This document shows positions 1-6,963 of a stretch of 64,000 nucleotides of DNA, piece by piece (the stretch's first letter is position 1; each line of letters begins with the position of its first letter). The position numbers were made by a program, and so were the translations under genes. This DNA comes from Aquimarina pacifica (GTDB taxonomy: Bacteria; Bacteroidota; Bacteroidia; Flavobacteriales; Flavobacteriaceae). The notes below the pieces were generated by a model. That model did not search any database, had not been told where the DNA came from, and was given only the letters and a program-made list of their open reading frames with translations. The stretch covers positions 62,001 to 126,000 of the forward strand of contig NZ_JACC01000014.1 of assembly GCF_000520955.1 (NCBI RefSeq), read 5' to 3'.

Positions 1-493
1 GCTAACAAACAATGGTAGGCCAAGCTGGTGGAATAATTTATTATCTAAAGTAACACATACTTTTGGATCCGCACAACCAGCAGTTACAATTTCAGGATCT
101 GGATTTACGGGCTTAGATGGTAGCTATTATGCTGCAAAAGATGGAGATAATTTTGTTTTAGTATCGATTGATGCAGATTTTACAATTTATTTTTCTAATA
201 ATTCTGTTCCTCCTAGTTGTGATAATTCTAAATCTCAAGAATTGGCAAAAGCTAGTCTCGAAGTAAAGCCTTTTTCTTTGCCCAATCCAGTAAAAAGTAA
301 ACTTACTTTGTTTAATTTAGGAGAAGTAAGTCAAATAACGATTACTGATATGCTAGGAAAAACGATTCTCACTGAAGAAAATCCTTTAGAAACCCAAGCC
401 ATTAATTTAGAGGGGTATAAATCAGGATTGTATGTAATTAGTTATTATAGAACTAATAAGGGTACCGTACGATCTACATTTATTAAAGAATAG
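1..493 (+). CDS. C-terminal part of a T9SS-secreted protein (5' end outside window)
   Basis: The reading frame is open from base 2 through the left edge, so this is the 3' part of a longer gene. The last ~75 residues form a T9SS type A (Por) sorting domain: an N-P-V-K-S-K-L start, a central I-T-D-M-L-G-K strand, an L-E-G-Y-K-S-G-L-Y-V-I-S segment and a basic F-I-K-E end. This domain directs export through the type IX system and cell-surface anchoring or release in Bacteroidota. The visible upstream residues (Trp-Trp-Asn, then a Gly/Asp-rich beta-type stretch) did not let me identify the catalytic or binding domain. The sorting domain is clear; the function of the protein is unknown. Confidence 0.85.
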   Translation, partial: LTNNGRPSWWNNLLSKVTHTFGSAQPAVTISGSGFTGLDGSYYAAKDGDNFVLVSIDADFTIYFSNNSVPPSCDNSKSQELAKASLEVKPFSLPNPVKSKLTLFNLGEVSQITITDMLGKTILTEENPLETQAINLEGYKSGLYVISYYRTNKGTVRSTFIKE

Positions 494-505
494 ATAGTAT
501 AAGAT

Positions 506-560
506 AATTTACCCTGTTTTGTGAAAAAGTAAAAACCTAATACGCAAAATGGGGTAAATT
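506..560 (+). terminator. Stem-loop after the T9SS gene
   Basis: Near-perfect inverted repeat: the arm at 506-521 (AATTTACCCTGTTTTG) pairs with 545-560 at about 14 of 16 positions, around a loop of about 23 bases. It begins 13 bases after the stop codon. It lacks a strong T-run, so it may be a transcript 3'-end stabiliser rather than a canonical terminator. The rest of the gap to 773 shows nothing recognisable. Confidence 0.45.
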
Positions 561-773
561 AAATTGCTTCAATAGTGTTTTTTTTGGCAGATAAGAATTA
601 TTGACGATTTTTTAGATTGTGACTTCCAATAAGTAGATAAATACTAATTAACTTTCCATTTTCTTGCTAATTTTTATGCAATATGCAGTTGTCGATTGAA
701 AGCAAGGATAAAGGTATAAATAACGAACATTGATGTTTATTATTCAGAAATAGTAGAGTATATATACCTTAAT

Positions 774-2285
774 TTACAATTCATTTTCCGAAGCAGCGGT
801 AAACTCTCTTATGGCGGCATTGGGTTCTATAATAGAATATCCTTTCCAGAATTCGGGGTTATATCTCGACAAATATTCGGGTTCTATAGTTGTGTTCTCT
901 TTTTGATTGGTATAGTCATTTTCTGGTAAGGACCTCGAATCAAAGATCACAACTTCATATGTACTGGTGCTATGTATTGCTGCATCAATATCCAGAGATA
1001 GTTCATTCTGTTTACGCTTTCCTTTAACATGTTTGTTTTTTTCGATCACCTTAAGAGGTCGGTCAATTCCAAAAGTATTTCCGATGTTATTTTTTAGATA
1101 CTTTAATACATAAGAATTGTCTGAACCTTTTGTAAAAATCATCTTTCCCGAATATAGGTGTTCTTTATAAGTAAGCCCCAAAAGTTTAAAGTTTCTTAGT
1201 GGTTTTATATTCTTATAATCCATACGCATGATTGCAAAATCTTGTGTGTTTATATATAGGGTTCCCTCGAAGTCCTCTTTGTTTTTTGGTTTGAAAGTAA
1301 TAATGTAAACACTTTGATCATCAATCTCTGTATAATCGACAAATTCAAAAAGGTATCTGCCGGATTTTCGAATCATGTTTAATTTGGACTTATCGTTAAA
1401 AAATAGGTTTTTAAAAAGCCAATTCAATGTCATTCGTCTATATTTTGAAAATTGGCTTTTTATATCTTTTTTTTGAGAAGCTAATTCGTCTTTGGCGGCA
1501 GACATTTCCTCATTATTTTCAAGTATAGAATCTACCTGTATCTTGGTGCCAAATATTCCTGACTTAATTTTTAAATAAGAATCGGGTTTCACATTTTCTG
1601 TAAATATTTTTTCTAAACGATCAGAAAGTGCATCCATAGAGCCCAAATTATTTTTGTCATATAATTCTGCTGCTTTGGTAATATAAATTTTGTTTTTTTC
1701 CTGATTTCCGTAATAATCACATAGGGTCTCAATGTAATATTCTGATTTTTTTGGGATTAAACGGGTGACACTATCTACGAATTTCTTGTTTAATTCTTTT
1801 ATGGTCGATTTCTTAAAATCAACATTGAGTTTTTTTATAGATGTAAAGTCAGATTGTCTAAAAAACAAATTTTTTTGAGTCATATTAGACGTATAATTTT
1901 TATCAAGTTGCTCCTTGACTTTTTCTATAATTTCTGAAGCGGTCAAGTTCTCATCCGAAACAAAAACACTGGTAAGCTCTACCGTTTTCGGTTCGATAAA
2001 GATGATACTATCAATTCCTTTTTCAATAGAGAGTGCAATTTTTTGGTACCCCATAGATGAGATATAGATAGAATCATTACCATTTGATATTTTGTTTAGG
2101 TGAATACTAAACCTTCCTTCTTCATTAGCTATGACACCCTGATTTTGAGAAACCTGAATAGTTGAATAGGGTATAGGAGTATTGGTGTTTTTATCTACTA
2201 CTATAGAGGTAACCGTCTGACCATAAACTGGCGCAATCAGTAAGTAGAATACAAAAAGAATACAAAAGCCGTGAATATATTTCAT
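774..2285 (-). CDS. Secreted CarboxypepD_reg-like domain protein
   Basis: 503-residue protein with a Sec signal peptide ending near V-Y-G-Q at residue 23. Next comes a carboxypeptidase-regulatory-like beta sandwich (about residues 25-105: V-V-D-K-N-T-N-T-P-I-P-Y-S-T-I, then E-G-R-F-S). The remainder resembles the uncharacterised C-terminal part found in many Bacteroidota envelope proteins of this type, with long charged helices at ~120-290 and a beta-rich region at ~300-430. The domain normally decorates TonB-dependent receptors and periplasmic or outer-membrane proteins; no TonB barrel follows here. No lipobox is present, so it is predicted to be periplasmic or surface exposed. It is transcribed alone, convergent with the partial gene to its left. 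The precise role is unknown. Confidence 0.8.
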   Translation of the reverse strand: MKYIHGFCILFVFYLLIAPVYGQTVTSIVVDKNTNTPIPYSTIQVSQNQGVIANEEGRFSIHLNKISNGNDSIYISSMGYQKIALSIEKGIDSIIFIEPKTVELTSVFVSDENLTASEIIEKVKEQLDKNYTSNMTQKNLFFRQSDFTSIKKLNVDFKKSTIKELNKKFVDSVTRLIPKKSEYYIETLCDYYGNQEKNKIYITKAAELYDKNNLGSMDALSDRLEKIFTENVKPDSYLKIKSGIFGTKIQVDSILENNEEMSAAKDELASQKKDIKSQFSKYRRMTLNWLFKNLFFNDKSKLNMIRKSGRYLFEFVDYTEIDDQSVYIITFKPKNKEDFEGTLYINTQDFAIMRMDYKNIKPLRNFKLLGLTYKEHLYSGKMIFTKGSDNSYVLKYLKNNIGNTFGIDRPLKVIEKNKHVKGKRKQNELSLDIDAAIHSTSTYEVVIFDSRSLPENDYTNQKENTTIEPEYLSRYNPEFWKGYSIIEPNAAIREFTAASENEL

Positions 2286-2413
2286 TAGTTAACTATTTAG
2301 AGAATCACTGTCTATACCCTATAGACTTTATTTTGTCTAAAGTGTTACCGAAGAATTCTTTGAAATAGTCTGAACGCTATTTTTTTAAATAAAATAGGTA
2401 GTGTTACTAACAG

Positions 2414-2436
2414 AAAAAACCGTCTTTGTAGACAGT
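2414..2436 (-). terminator. Probable terminator of the peptide array
   Basis: Read on the minus strand, ACTGTC, a 6-base loop, GACGGT and a T-run form a short stem with one G-T wobble pair. It lies about 170 bases downstream of the last array peptide and upstream of the 774-2285 gene, which fits an end for the array transcript. The remaining bases of 2286-2605 are AT-rich with no other signal seen. Confidence 0.45.
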
Positions 2437-2605
2437 CTTTTCTTTCTTTTTAGGGCAGTAAATTTATAGTATCTATGTTTAATAAAATTCTCGAGTTGTA
2501 ATCAAAACATTTTATCTTTAACAATAGATAAGAGTTGTATTTTCTTCCTTAACTTTTGTCATTAGGATTTTTTATATGTCCTATTTAATGATAATAATTA
2601 AAACC

Positions 2606-2761
2606 TTAACGAGCATGATTTTCTTCCCAAAAGATAGTATAATCCCAGCACGTATAAGTTTCATATACGTACCCACCCATAATTTCTTCGGGATTCTTAA
2701 TTTTTGAGATTTGTAACTTTTCTAAGTTCAACTTTTTACAAGCGTTTCCTTTTTTCTTCAT
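2606..2761 (-). CDS. GG-leader peptide precursor A (51 aa)
   Basis: Fourth and most distal member of the array. The leader is M-K-K-K-G-N-A-C, then KKLNLEKLQISKI, then K-N-P-E-E-I-M-G-G. After Gly-Gly the predicted 21-residue core is aromatic-rich (Y-V-Y-E-T-Y-T-C-W-D-Y, then TIFWEENHAR) and holds the only core Cys of the family. The leader matches peptides B, C and D at 13 or more positions, so coding is well supported despite the length. GG-type leaders are normally cut by C39-type peptidase-ABC exporters; none is encoded in the window. The start at 2761 is preceded by AAAGGAAAAC, a weak ribosome-binding site. A processed, exported peptide (RiPP, bacteriocin or signal) is inferred; modification is unproven. 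Confidence 0.75.
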   Translation of the reverse strand: MKKKGNACKKLNLEKLQISKIKNPEEIMGGYVYETYTCWDYTIFWEENHAR

Positions 2762-2852
2762 GTTTTCCTTTTTGTTTTTCCAATACGGTTAAAAATAGTA
2801 AAATACGTAACCTAGAGATTTTTGATTTTTAAATTCTCAGTTTTATATCAAC

Positions 2853-2908
2853 ATATCACCTTTTTTGGTAGAAATTAGGTAAGTATATTTCTTCTAATTA
2901 GGTGATAT
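2853..2908. repeat. Inverted repeat between peptides B and A
   Basis: Perfect 8-base arms, ATATCACC at 2853-2860 and GGTGATAT at 2901-2908. The spacer contains two direct copies of ATTAGGT, the second running into the right arm. On the minus strand it lies 12 bases after the stop of peptide B and ahead of peptide A. It may be a processing or attenuation stem-loop in the array transcript. A sequence AATACGGTTAAAAA at about 2782-2795 is repeated exactly at about 5668-5681, upstream of the TPR-AraC gene. Confidence 0.4.
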
Positions 2909-2920
2909 AAAGCTAACAGG

Positions 2921-3076
2921 TTAACGCAAAATTTCAGTCCAATATATGGTAACGTTGTTATCAGATATAGGTGGTTTTTTTCCGCCAATAATTTCTTCAG
3001 GATTTGTAATTTTCGAGATTTGTAATTTTTCTAAGTTCAATTTTTTACCTGTGTTTCCTTTTTGATTTTTTTTCAT
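2921..3076 (-). CDS. GG-leader peptide precursor B (51 aa)
   Basis: Paralog of its neighbours: M-K-K-N-Q-K-G-N-T-G, then KKLNLEKLQISKI, then T-N-P-E-E-I-I-G-G. The 19-residue core KKPPISDNNVTIYWTEILR lacks Cys and shares T-I-Y-W with cores A and C. The frame is open to 3115, but the Met at 3076 aligns with the start of the three paralogs and follows a TAAGGGAA ribosome-binding-like sequence, so I chose it. It starts 26 bases after the stop of peptide C, suggesting co-transcription. A peptide cut after Gly-Gly is inferred; its activity is unknown. Confidence 0.78.
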   Translation of the reverse strand: MKKNQKGNTGKKLNLEKLQISKITNPEEIIGGKKPPISDNNVTIYWTEILR

Positions 3077-3102
3077 TTCCCTTACTTGAAATATTATTTT
3101 AA

Positions 3103-3240
3103 TTAATTTGGCCAAAAAATAGTAGTAGCGTCATCATCTTTTTTCCCGCCCATAATTACTTTGGGGTTTTTAATTTTTGAGATTTGAAACTTTTCTAAGT
3201 TCAATTTTTTGGTGGTGTCTACTTTTCTGTTTTTTTTCAT
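3103..3240 (-). CDS. GG-leader peptide precursor C (45 aa)
   Basis: Leader M-K-K-N-R-K-V-D-T-T, then KKLNLEKFQISKI, then K-N-P-K-V-I-M-G-G, then the 13-residue core KKDDDATTIFWPN. The core is short and acidic and ends with the T-I-F-W element shared with A and B. It is the first gene of the C-B-A run: a terminator-like hairpin and an AraC fossil separate it from precursor D, so it probably has its own promoter in 3241-3340, where the repeated motif lies. The gene is too short for usual gene callers; support comes from paralogy. Confidence 0.75.
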   Translation of the reverse strand: MKKNRKVDTTKKLNLEKFQISKIKNPKVIMGGKKDDDATTIFWPN

Positions 3241-3318
3241 TTTCCTGACTTTATGTTTATTAGTTCCATAAAAATAAGGAAAAGGGTTTTTTTCAAAGAA
3301 TATAAATGGATAATATAC

Positions 3319-3340
3319 TACGTTTTCAGGAATTCGTATT
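3319..3340 (-). promoter_or_regulatory. Repeated motif upstream of peptide C
   Basis: Plus-strand TACGTTTTCAGGAATTCGT starts at 3319, leaving 78 bases to the start codon of peptide C. A near-identical copy lies 80 bases before peptide D (3830) and a third at 5810. The position fits an activator site just upstream of a promoter. However, this copy and the one at 3830 lie in a duplicated segment, so the similarity could simply be inherited. Confidence 0.45.
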
Positions 3341-3378
3341 TATAAGTTACTGAAATACAAGTTTTAGCAATTATTCTT

Positions 3379-3500
3379 TTAGTACAGTTCACTTATAAGA
3401 AAGATGGGAAAAAAACTCCTTTTGTCTTTATTCGAAGTTTTGTAGAAAGCTTGTAGAATATTAAAACCTGATTCTAGATCAACAATTTTAACCACACAAA
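3379..3500 (-). pseudogene. Fossil 3' end of an AraC-family regulator gene
   Basis: Minus-strand translation in one frame gives K-I-V-D-L-ESGFN-I-L-QA-F-Y-K, then S-F-F near the end, then I-S-E-L-Y and a stop. This aligns with the last ~35 residues of the intact regulator just upstream (K-I-I-A-Q-ESGFN-T-P-QA-Y-S-K, then P-SFF-I-N-E-L-K-K-I-K, stop). The nucleotides match as well (GAATATTAAAACCTGATTCT against GGAGTATTAAAACCCGATTCT-like sequence). No frame continues upstream beyond about 3510, so only the second helix-turn-helix remains. The distance from its stop to peptide C (139 bases) nearly equals that from the intact gene to peptide D (134 bases). I infer a tandem duplication of a regulator-precursor module with later loss of most of one regulator. 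Confidence 0.7.
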
Positions 3501-3510
3501 CTTTTGTAAT

Positions 3511-3550
3511 AAAAAAATAGAGACCTCAATTTTAATTTTCAGATCTCTAT
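3511..3550 (-). terminator. Terminator after peptide D
   Basis: On the minus strand ATAGAGA and TCTCTAT form a 7-base stem around a ~19-base loop, followed directly by a run of T. It is about 40 bases after the stop of peptide D, so D is probably transcribed separately from the C-B-A run. Confidence 0.6.
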
Positions 3551-3590
3551 AGTTTTAATTATGTATTTCTTGAGGCTATAGTTGTTTAAA

Positions 3591-3749
3591 CTATTCAGTA
3601 GCCGTTGCTGGTGGTTTAGTAGCTGTATTTGTATGAGTATCTGCCATCATTTTACCGCCCATAATTTTTCTAGGACTCTCAATTTTTGAGATTTGAAACT
3701 TTTCTAAATTCAATTTTTTACCAGTACTTACTTTTTGAAGTTTTTTCAT
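3591..3749 (-). CDS. GG-leader peptide precursor D (52 aa)
   Basis: Leader M-K-K-L-Q-K-V-S-T-G, then KKLNLEKFQISKI, then E-S-P-R-K-I-M-G-G. The core KMMADTHTNTATKPPATATE is Thr/Ala/Pro-rich with no aromatic residue or Cys, unlike A-C, so it has diverged or serves another role. It is the precursor nearest the intact TPR-AraC gene, 134 bases past that gene's stop, with the repeated motif in the gap. Coding is supported by leader paralogy. Possible fates are an exported Gly-Gly-cleaved peptide or a RiPP substrate. Confidence 0.75.
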   Translation of the reverse strand: MKKLQKVSTGKKLNLEKFQISKIESPRKIMGGKMMADTHTNTATKPPATATE

Positions 3750-3829
3750 TGTATCTAAAGATTTAATTTATACTGTCATAAAAGTAGAAAAAAGAAAGGC
3801 ACAATAACTATTAGTAATCAATAGGGTCG

Positions 3830-3851
3830 TACGCTTTCAGGAATACGTTGT
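3830..3851 (-). promoter_or_regulatory. Repeated motif upstream of peptide D
   Basis: TACGCTTTCAGGAATACGT begins at 3830, 80 bases before the start of peptide D. It differs from the 3319 copy at two positions over 19. Similarity continues on the far side (TTATAA, then CTGAAA to 3866, against TTATAAG, then CTGAAA to 3355). Candidate AraC-type operator, inferred from position only. Confidence 0.45.
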
Positions 3852-3882
3852 TATAAAAATCTGAAAAACAATTAATTATATC

Positions 3883-5613
3883 TTATTTTATCTTTTTTAA
3901 TTCATTTATAAAGAAGGAAGGATGTACGCCTGTTTTTTTATAGAAAGATTTAGAATAGGCTTGTGGAGTATTAAAACCCGATTCTTGCGCGATAATTTTG
4001 ATTTTATAATTTTTGAATTTAGAGTCAGATTTTAAGCGTTCGATCGAATCATTTATACGAAGGTCATTAACATAATTACTGAATGTTTTCTTTTTATACG
4101 TATTTATAATTTTTGACAAATATTTCGAATTGGTTTTAAACTCTTTTGCTAGCGTACTGACAGAAACTTTTCCATCTAGAAATTTTCTCTCTTCTTCAAA
4201 TTTGTCTAATGATTCTAGGATAAACTCAATTACTTCTGTTGGTACATCTATGTCATCCTTAGATTGTAGCGGAATTGTTGAAGTCTCTGGGGTATTATTA
4301 TTTTTCTCAATTATTTTGTTAAATCTTGTTTTATAGATGTTTTTCATTCTTAGATTCCAGCCAAAAAGGAGCACTATAACTAATAAGAAAAAACCTGCTA
4401 ACCACAAATAAAGATCCTTAACTTCATTTTTATCTTGAAGTGTATTTATGAGATTTTCTTTTTGAGCTAAAAGCTCAGGAGTTTCGTATTTGGTATTAAT
4501 TTCTTTTTGGAAGTGTTTGAAGTTAGCAGCTATAATACTATCAAATGAGATTAACTTGTTGATTTGTTCTAACTGTTTGCTTGTGTTCCCTGTTTTTTTA
4601 TAATAATCGACTAACATGGTAAATATAGGGCGCTGATCGGGGAATAAATGCCCTTTAATTAAGGCTAGAGAATCGATTTTTTGTAAATAAGGTAAGGCAT
4701 CATTAAATTTTCCGGCTTCATAATTTGCTTGCCCCAAAAACATGTCAGCCACAATAAAATTAATTGGTTTTATACTATCCTTGGCATACAAGTTTTTATA
4801 TTTTTGAATACTGTCGATTGCTTTATCATATTCATTTTGTGAGAAACATGTAACACCAGTTGACAACAAGAAATGACTATAATTGGTAGTGTCTTTATGT
4901 TTTAGAGATAAAGATATTCCTTTGTTATTTATGTAATACGCAGAATCATATTTTTTGTTACGATTGTAAAAACCTCCGACAGCAAACAATACCCTTAGGT
5001 ATTCTTTTCGATTTGCAAGATTTTCGTTTTCTAAAAGTTTTTTTTCACGAAAATTCATTACCGAGCGTAATATTTTAAGTCCTTCTTTTTCTTCCCCAAT
5101 ATCTCCTTTTAATACCCCGATATAATATTTTACCGCAAATTCTTGGTCTACGTTTTTCCTTTTTTTGGCATAAGAATTAGCTTTTAACAGTTCTTTCATG
5201 GCACTATCATAAGCTCCCTGGGCCCCATAAACGCTTGCCTTGCTAAGATGTGCTCTGGCAGGATAGTCAAAATCATTAAGTGCACTGGTTAACTTAATTA
5301 TGGTATCAAAATGTTTTAACGCAGTAGTATTATCCAATTTTGCCAAAAAGTAATGGATGTCTGCTTGTTTTGTTGCATTTCTATTTTTTTTAGCCTTCTG
5401 AAGTAATTTGATAGCTACTACTTTATACTGCTCTGGTTTGCTTCTTAAACTAGCAAAAACTGCTTTTAGTTCATCAAATGACTTAGTATACGTTTTATTA
5501 ATATCTACTTCTTCCTGAGCATGAACTTCTACATAACTATTTATCGTAAAAACAAAACAACAGACTAATTTTAGAAGTAACAGACGTAGTTTGGGCATAG
5601 TAATGAATGACAT
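3883..5613 (-). CDS. Membrane-anchored TPR sensor with AraC-type DNA-binding domain
   Basis: About 576 residues. A signal-like hydrophobic N-terminus ends at V-H-A-Q. Helical tetratricopeptide-type repeats fill about residues 50-400 (many A-x-x-Y/F-x-x-A patterns). One membrane segment follows at ~410-430 (L-W-L-A-G-F-F-L-L-V-I-V-L-L-F-G), and a cytoplasmic AraC/XylS domain occupies the last ~100 residues (K-T-F-S-N-Y-V-N-D-L-R-I, then Q-E-S-G-F-N). This topology places the TPRs outside the inner membrane and the DNA-binding part inside, a layout common in Flavobacteriia. The longest frame starts at a GTG at 5634; I prefer the ATG at 5613, and the ATG at 5598 is equally plausible because it begins the signal peptide directly. 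It lies upstream of four peptide precursors on the same strand and probably controls them; a peptide ligand is speculative. Confidence 0.88.
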   Translation of the reverse strand: MSFITMPKLRLLLLKLVCCFVFTINSYVEVHAQEEVDINKTYTKSFDELKAVFASLRSKPEQYKVVAIKLLQKAKKNRNATKQADIHYFLAKLDNTTALKHFDTIIKLTSALNDFDYPARAHLSKASVYGAQGAYDSAMKELLKANSYAKKRKNVDQEFAVKYYIGVLKGDIGEEKEGLKILRSVMNFREKKLLENENLANRKEYLRVLFAVGGFYNRNKKYDSAYYINNKGISLSLKHKDTTNYSHFLLSTGVTCFSQNEYDKAIDSIQKYKNLYAKDSIKPINFIVADMFLGQANYEAGKFNDALPYLQKIDSLALIKGHLFPDQRPIFTMLVDYYKKTGNTSKQLEQINKLISFDSIIAANFKHFQKEINTKYETPELLAQKENLINTLQDKNEVKDLYLWLAGFFLLVIVLLFGWNLRMKNIYKTRFNKIIEKNNNTPETSTIPLQSKDDIDVPTEVIEFILESLDKFEEERKFLDGKVSVSTLAKEFKTNSKYLSKIINTYKKKTFSNYVNDLRINDSIERLKSDSKFKNYKIKIIAQESGFNTPQAYSKSFYKKTGVHPSFFINELKKIK

Positions 5614-5809
5614 ATAATTATTGCAAATAAACACTAAAATAATAATGGATTACAAGTTTAATGATAGAATACGGTTAAAAACGTATTAAATAAATTAATT
5701 AGGTATTTGAGAGTATATAATTATTTTTCTTAAGTTTTTGTATCGTAAACAAATTATAATCAAAGTTTTAAGTACAGTATTTTGTTAATATTTAGATCGA
5801 AAAAACAAA

Positions 5810-5829
5810 TACGTTTTCAGGGAATACGT
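5810..5829. promoter_or_regulatory. Third copy of the repeated motif, between divergent regulators
   Basis: TACGTTTTCAGGGAATACGT lies in the ~400-base region between the divergent TPR-AraC (minus) and HisKA-AraC (plus) genes; a related half (ACGAATTCGGGAATACAAAG) follows to 5850. Compared with the other copies it has one extra G. It could serve autoregulation of either gene. The rest of 5614-6016 is AT-rich with no other feature seen. Confidence 0.4.
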
Positions 5830-6016
5830 TCTACGAATTCGGGAATACAAAGATCTACTGTTTGTATTGCCCTTTCTTGAAGAATAGATTTGTTATTTCA
5901 AAAAGTAACTCAAGATAAGTTTAATTAAATATACAGTCAAAAACAAAGTGATAAAAAAATACATAAATTATTCTATGGATATATTGCTTTAGACCCTGAC
6001 AGAAATACTACTGAAT

Positions 6017-6763
6017 ATGAGTTTAGAAAAAATATTGGAAGGTAATACCAAAGAGTTAGAAGGACTAGATGCGTTCAGATCTGAGTTTTTTAATAATTTA
6101 TTTCAAGAAATAAGAACTCCTTTGTCTCTTGTAAATAGGCAAATTTCTGAATTAGAAGAACTGGCAGATGTAAGTCCTTCTATATCGGTTATTCAAACAC
6201 GATTAAGAAAACAAATCAATTCAATTACAGAAATGGTTGATCGGGTTATGGAGTTGGATATGATAGAAGCTTCGTCCTTCAATCCACAATTAAAATCAGA
6301 AATAAGTAATTTTGCTACAGTACTATTAAAACAGAAGACTTCATTAACTAATACGAATCATAGTATTAAAAATAAAACGGCACAGAATTCTTACAACAAG
6401 CAAGATGGTGTTATTGCAATCAAATACCACGATGATTTTATAATTAGACTCAAACAGTATGTGTATGAAAAATCACAGGATACGGCGCTAAATCAAGATA
6501 TTATTGCAGAGGCATTTAATCTTTCTAAAAGTTCCTTTTATAGAAAGGTAAAAAGAAGAACAGGCTTAAGTCCCAATAATTTTATCAAAGAAATTAGACT
6601 TCAAAAGGCTAGAGAAATTTTAGAAAAAAAGCCAGAAATCTTATTAAAACAAATTGCTCTGGAAGTAGGTTTTAGTCATTACGCTTATTTTTCTAAAATT
6701 TATACCAAGCGATTTGGTAGTAAGCCAACTAATAAAAATGGCACTCATAAATATAGTGCATAG
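6017..6763 (+). CDS. Degenerate HisKA dimerisation domain fused to an AraC regulator
   Basis: 248 residues. Residues ~20-90 look like a histidine-kinase dimerisation helix pair (E-F-F-N-N-L-F-Q-E-I-R-T-P-L), but the phospho-accepting His of the usual S-H-E-x-R-T-P-L box is Gln30. A short linker then joins an AraC-type domain (~142-240: D-I-I-A-E-A-F-N-L-S-K-S-S-F-Y-R-K, then EVGFSHYAYFSKIYTKRFG). The ATPase and receiver domains that lie between these parts in Bacteroidota hybrid two-component regulators are absent, as are the sensor and membrane segments. An in-frame TAG at 5990 excludes a longer N-terminus. It probably acts as a soluble dimeric regulator or a dominant partner of a kinase; it is divergent from the TPR-AraC gene and the peptide array. 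Confidence 0.8.
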   Translation: MSLEKILEGNTKELEGLDAFRSEFFNNLFQEIRTPLSLVNRQISELEELADVSPSISVIQTRLRKQINSITEMVDRVMELDMIEASSFNPQLKSEISNFATVLLKQKTSLTNTNHSIKNKTAQNSYNKQDGVIAIKYHDDFIIRLKQYVYEKSQDTALNQDIIAEAFNLSKSSFYRKVKRRTGLSPNNFIKEIRLQKAREILEKKPEILLKQIALEVGFSHYAYFSKIYTKRFGSKPTNKNGTHKYSA

Positions 6764-6887
6764 CAAGAAACGTGCACATGTACAGTACAATATATGGATA
6801 TATGTAAATTTAAAGAGGTATTCTACTTGCAAAGGATGTGTTGTTGAGAATAGCTATAAAAGTAACCTGAGGATACTTTAAAAAATT

Positions 6888-6926
6888 AAATGAGCTCACT
6901 ATACTTAGTGAGCTCATTTAGTTTTT
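6888..6926. terminator. Bidirectional terminator
   Basis: Perfect hairpin AAATGAGCTCACT - ATACTT - AGTGAGCTCATTT, then AGTTTTTT on the plus strand and A-rich sequence on the other side. It sits between the convergent HisKA-AraC gene and the ABC permease-peptidase gene and can serve both. Confidence 0.85.
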
Positions 6927-6963
6927 TAGAATTTCTATATTAAAACTAAAGAAGCAATATTAA

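Noticed and set aside
3077-3115. Longer start for precursor peptide B
   Set aside because: The three paralogs all start at M-K-K; the upstream residues do not align and the region includes the peptide C stop and its spacer.
2606-3749. Class I lanthipeptide cluster
   Set aside because: Cores B, C and D have no Cys, and no LanB/LanC-type gene is present nearby; kept only as generic GG-leader precursors.
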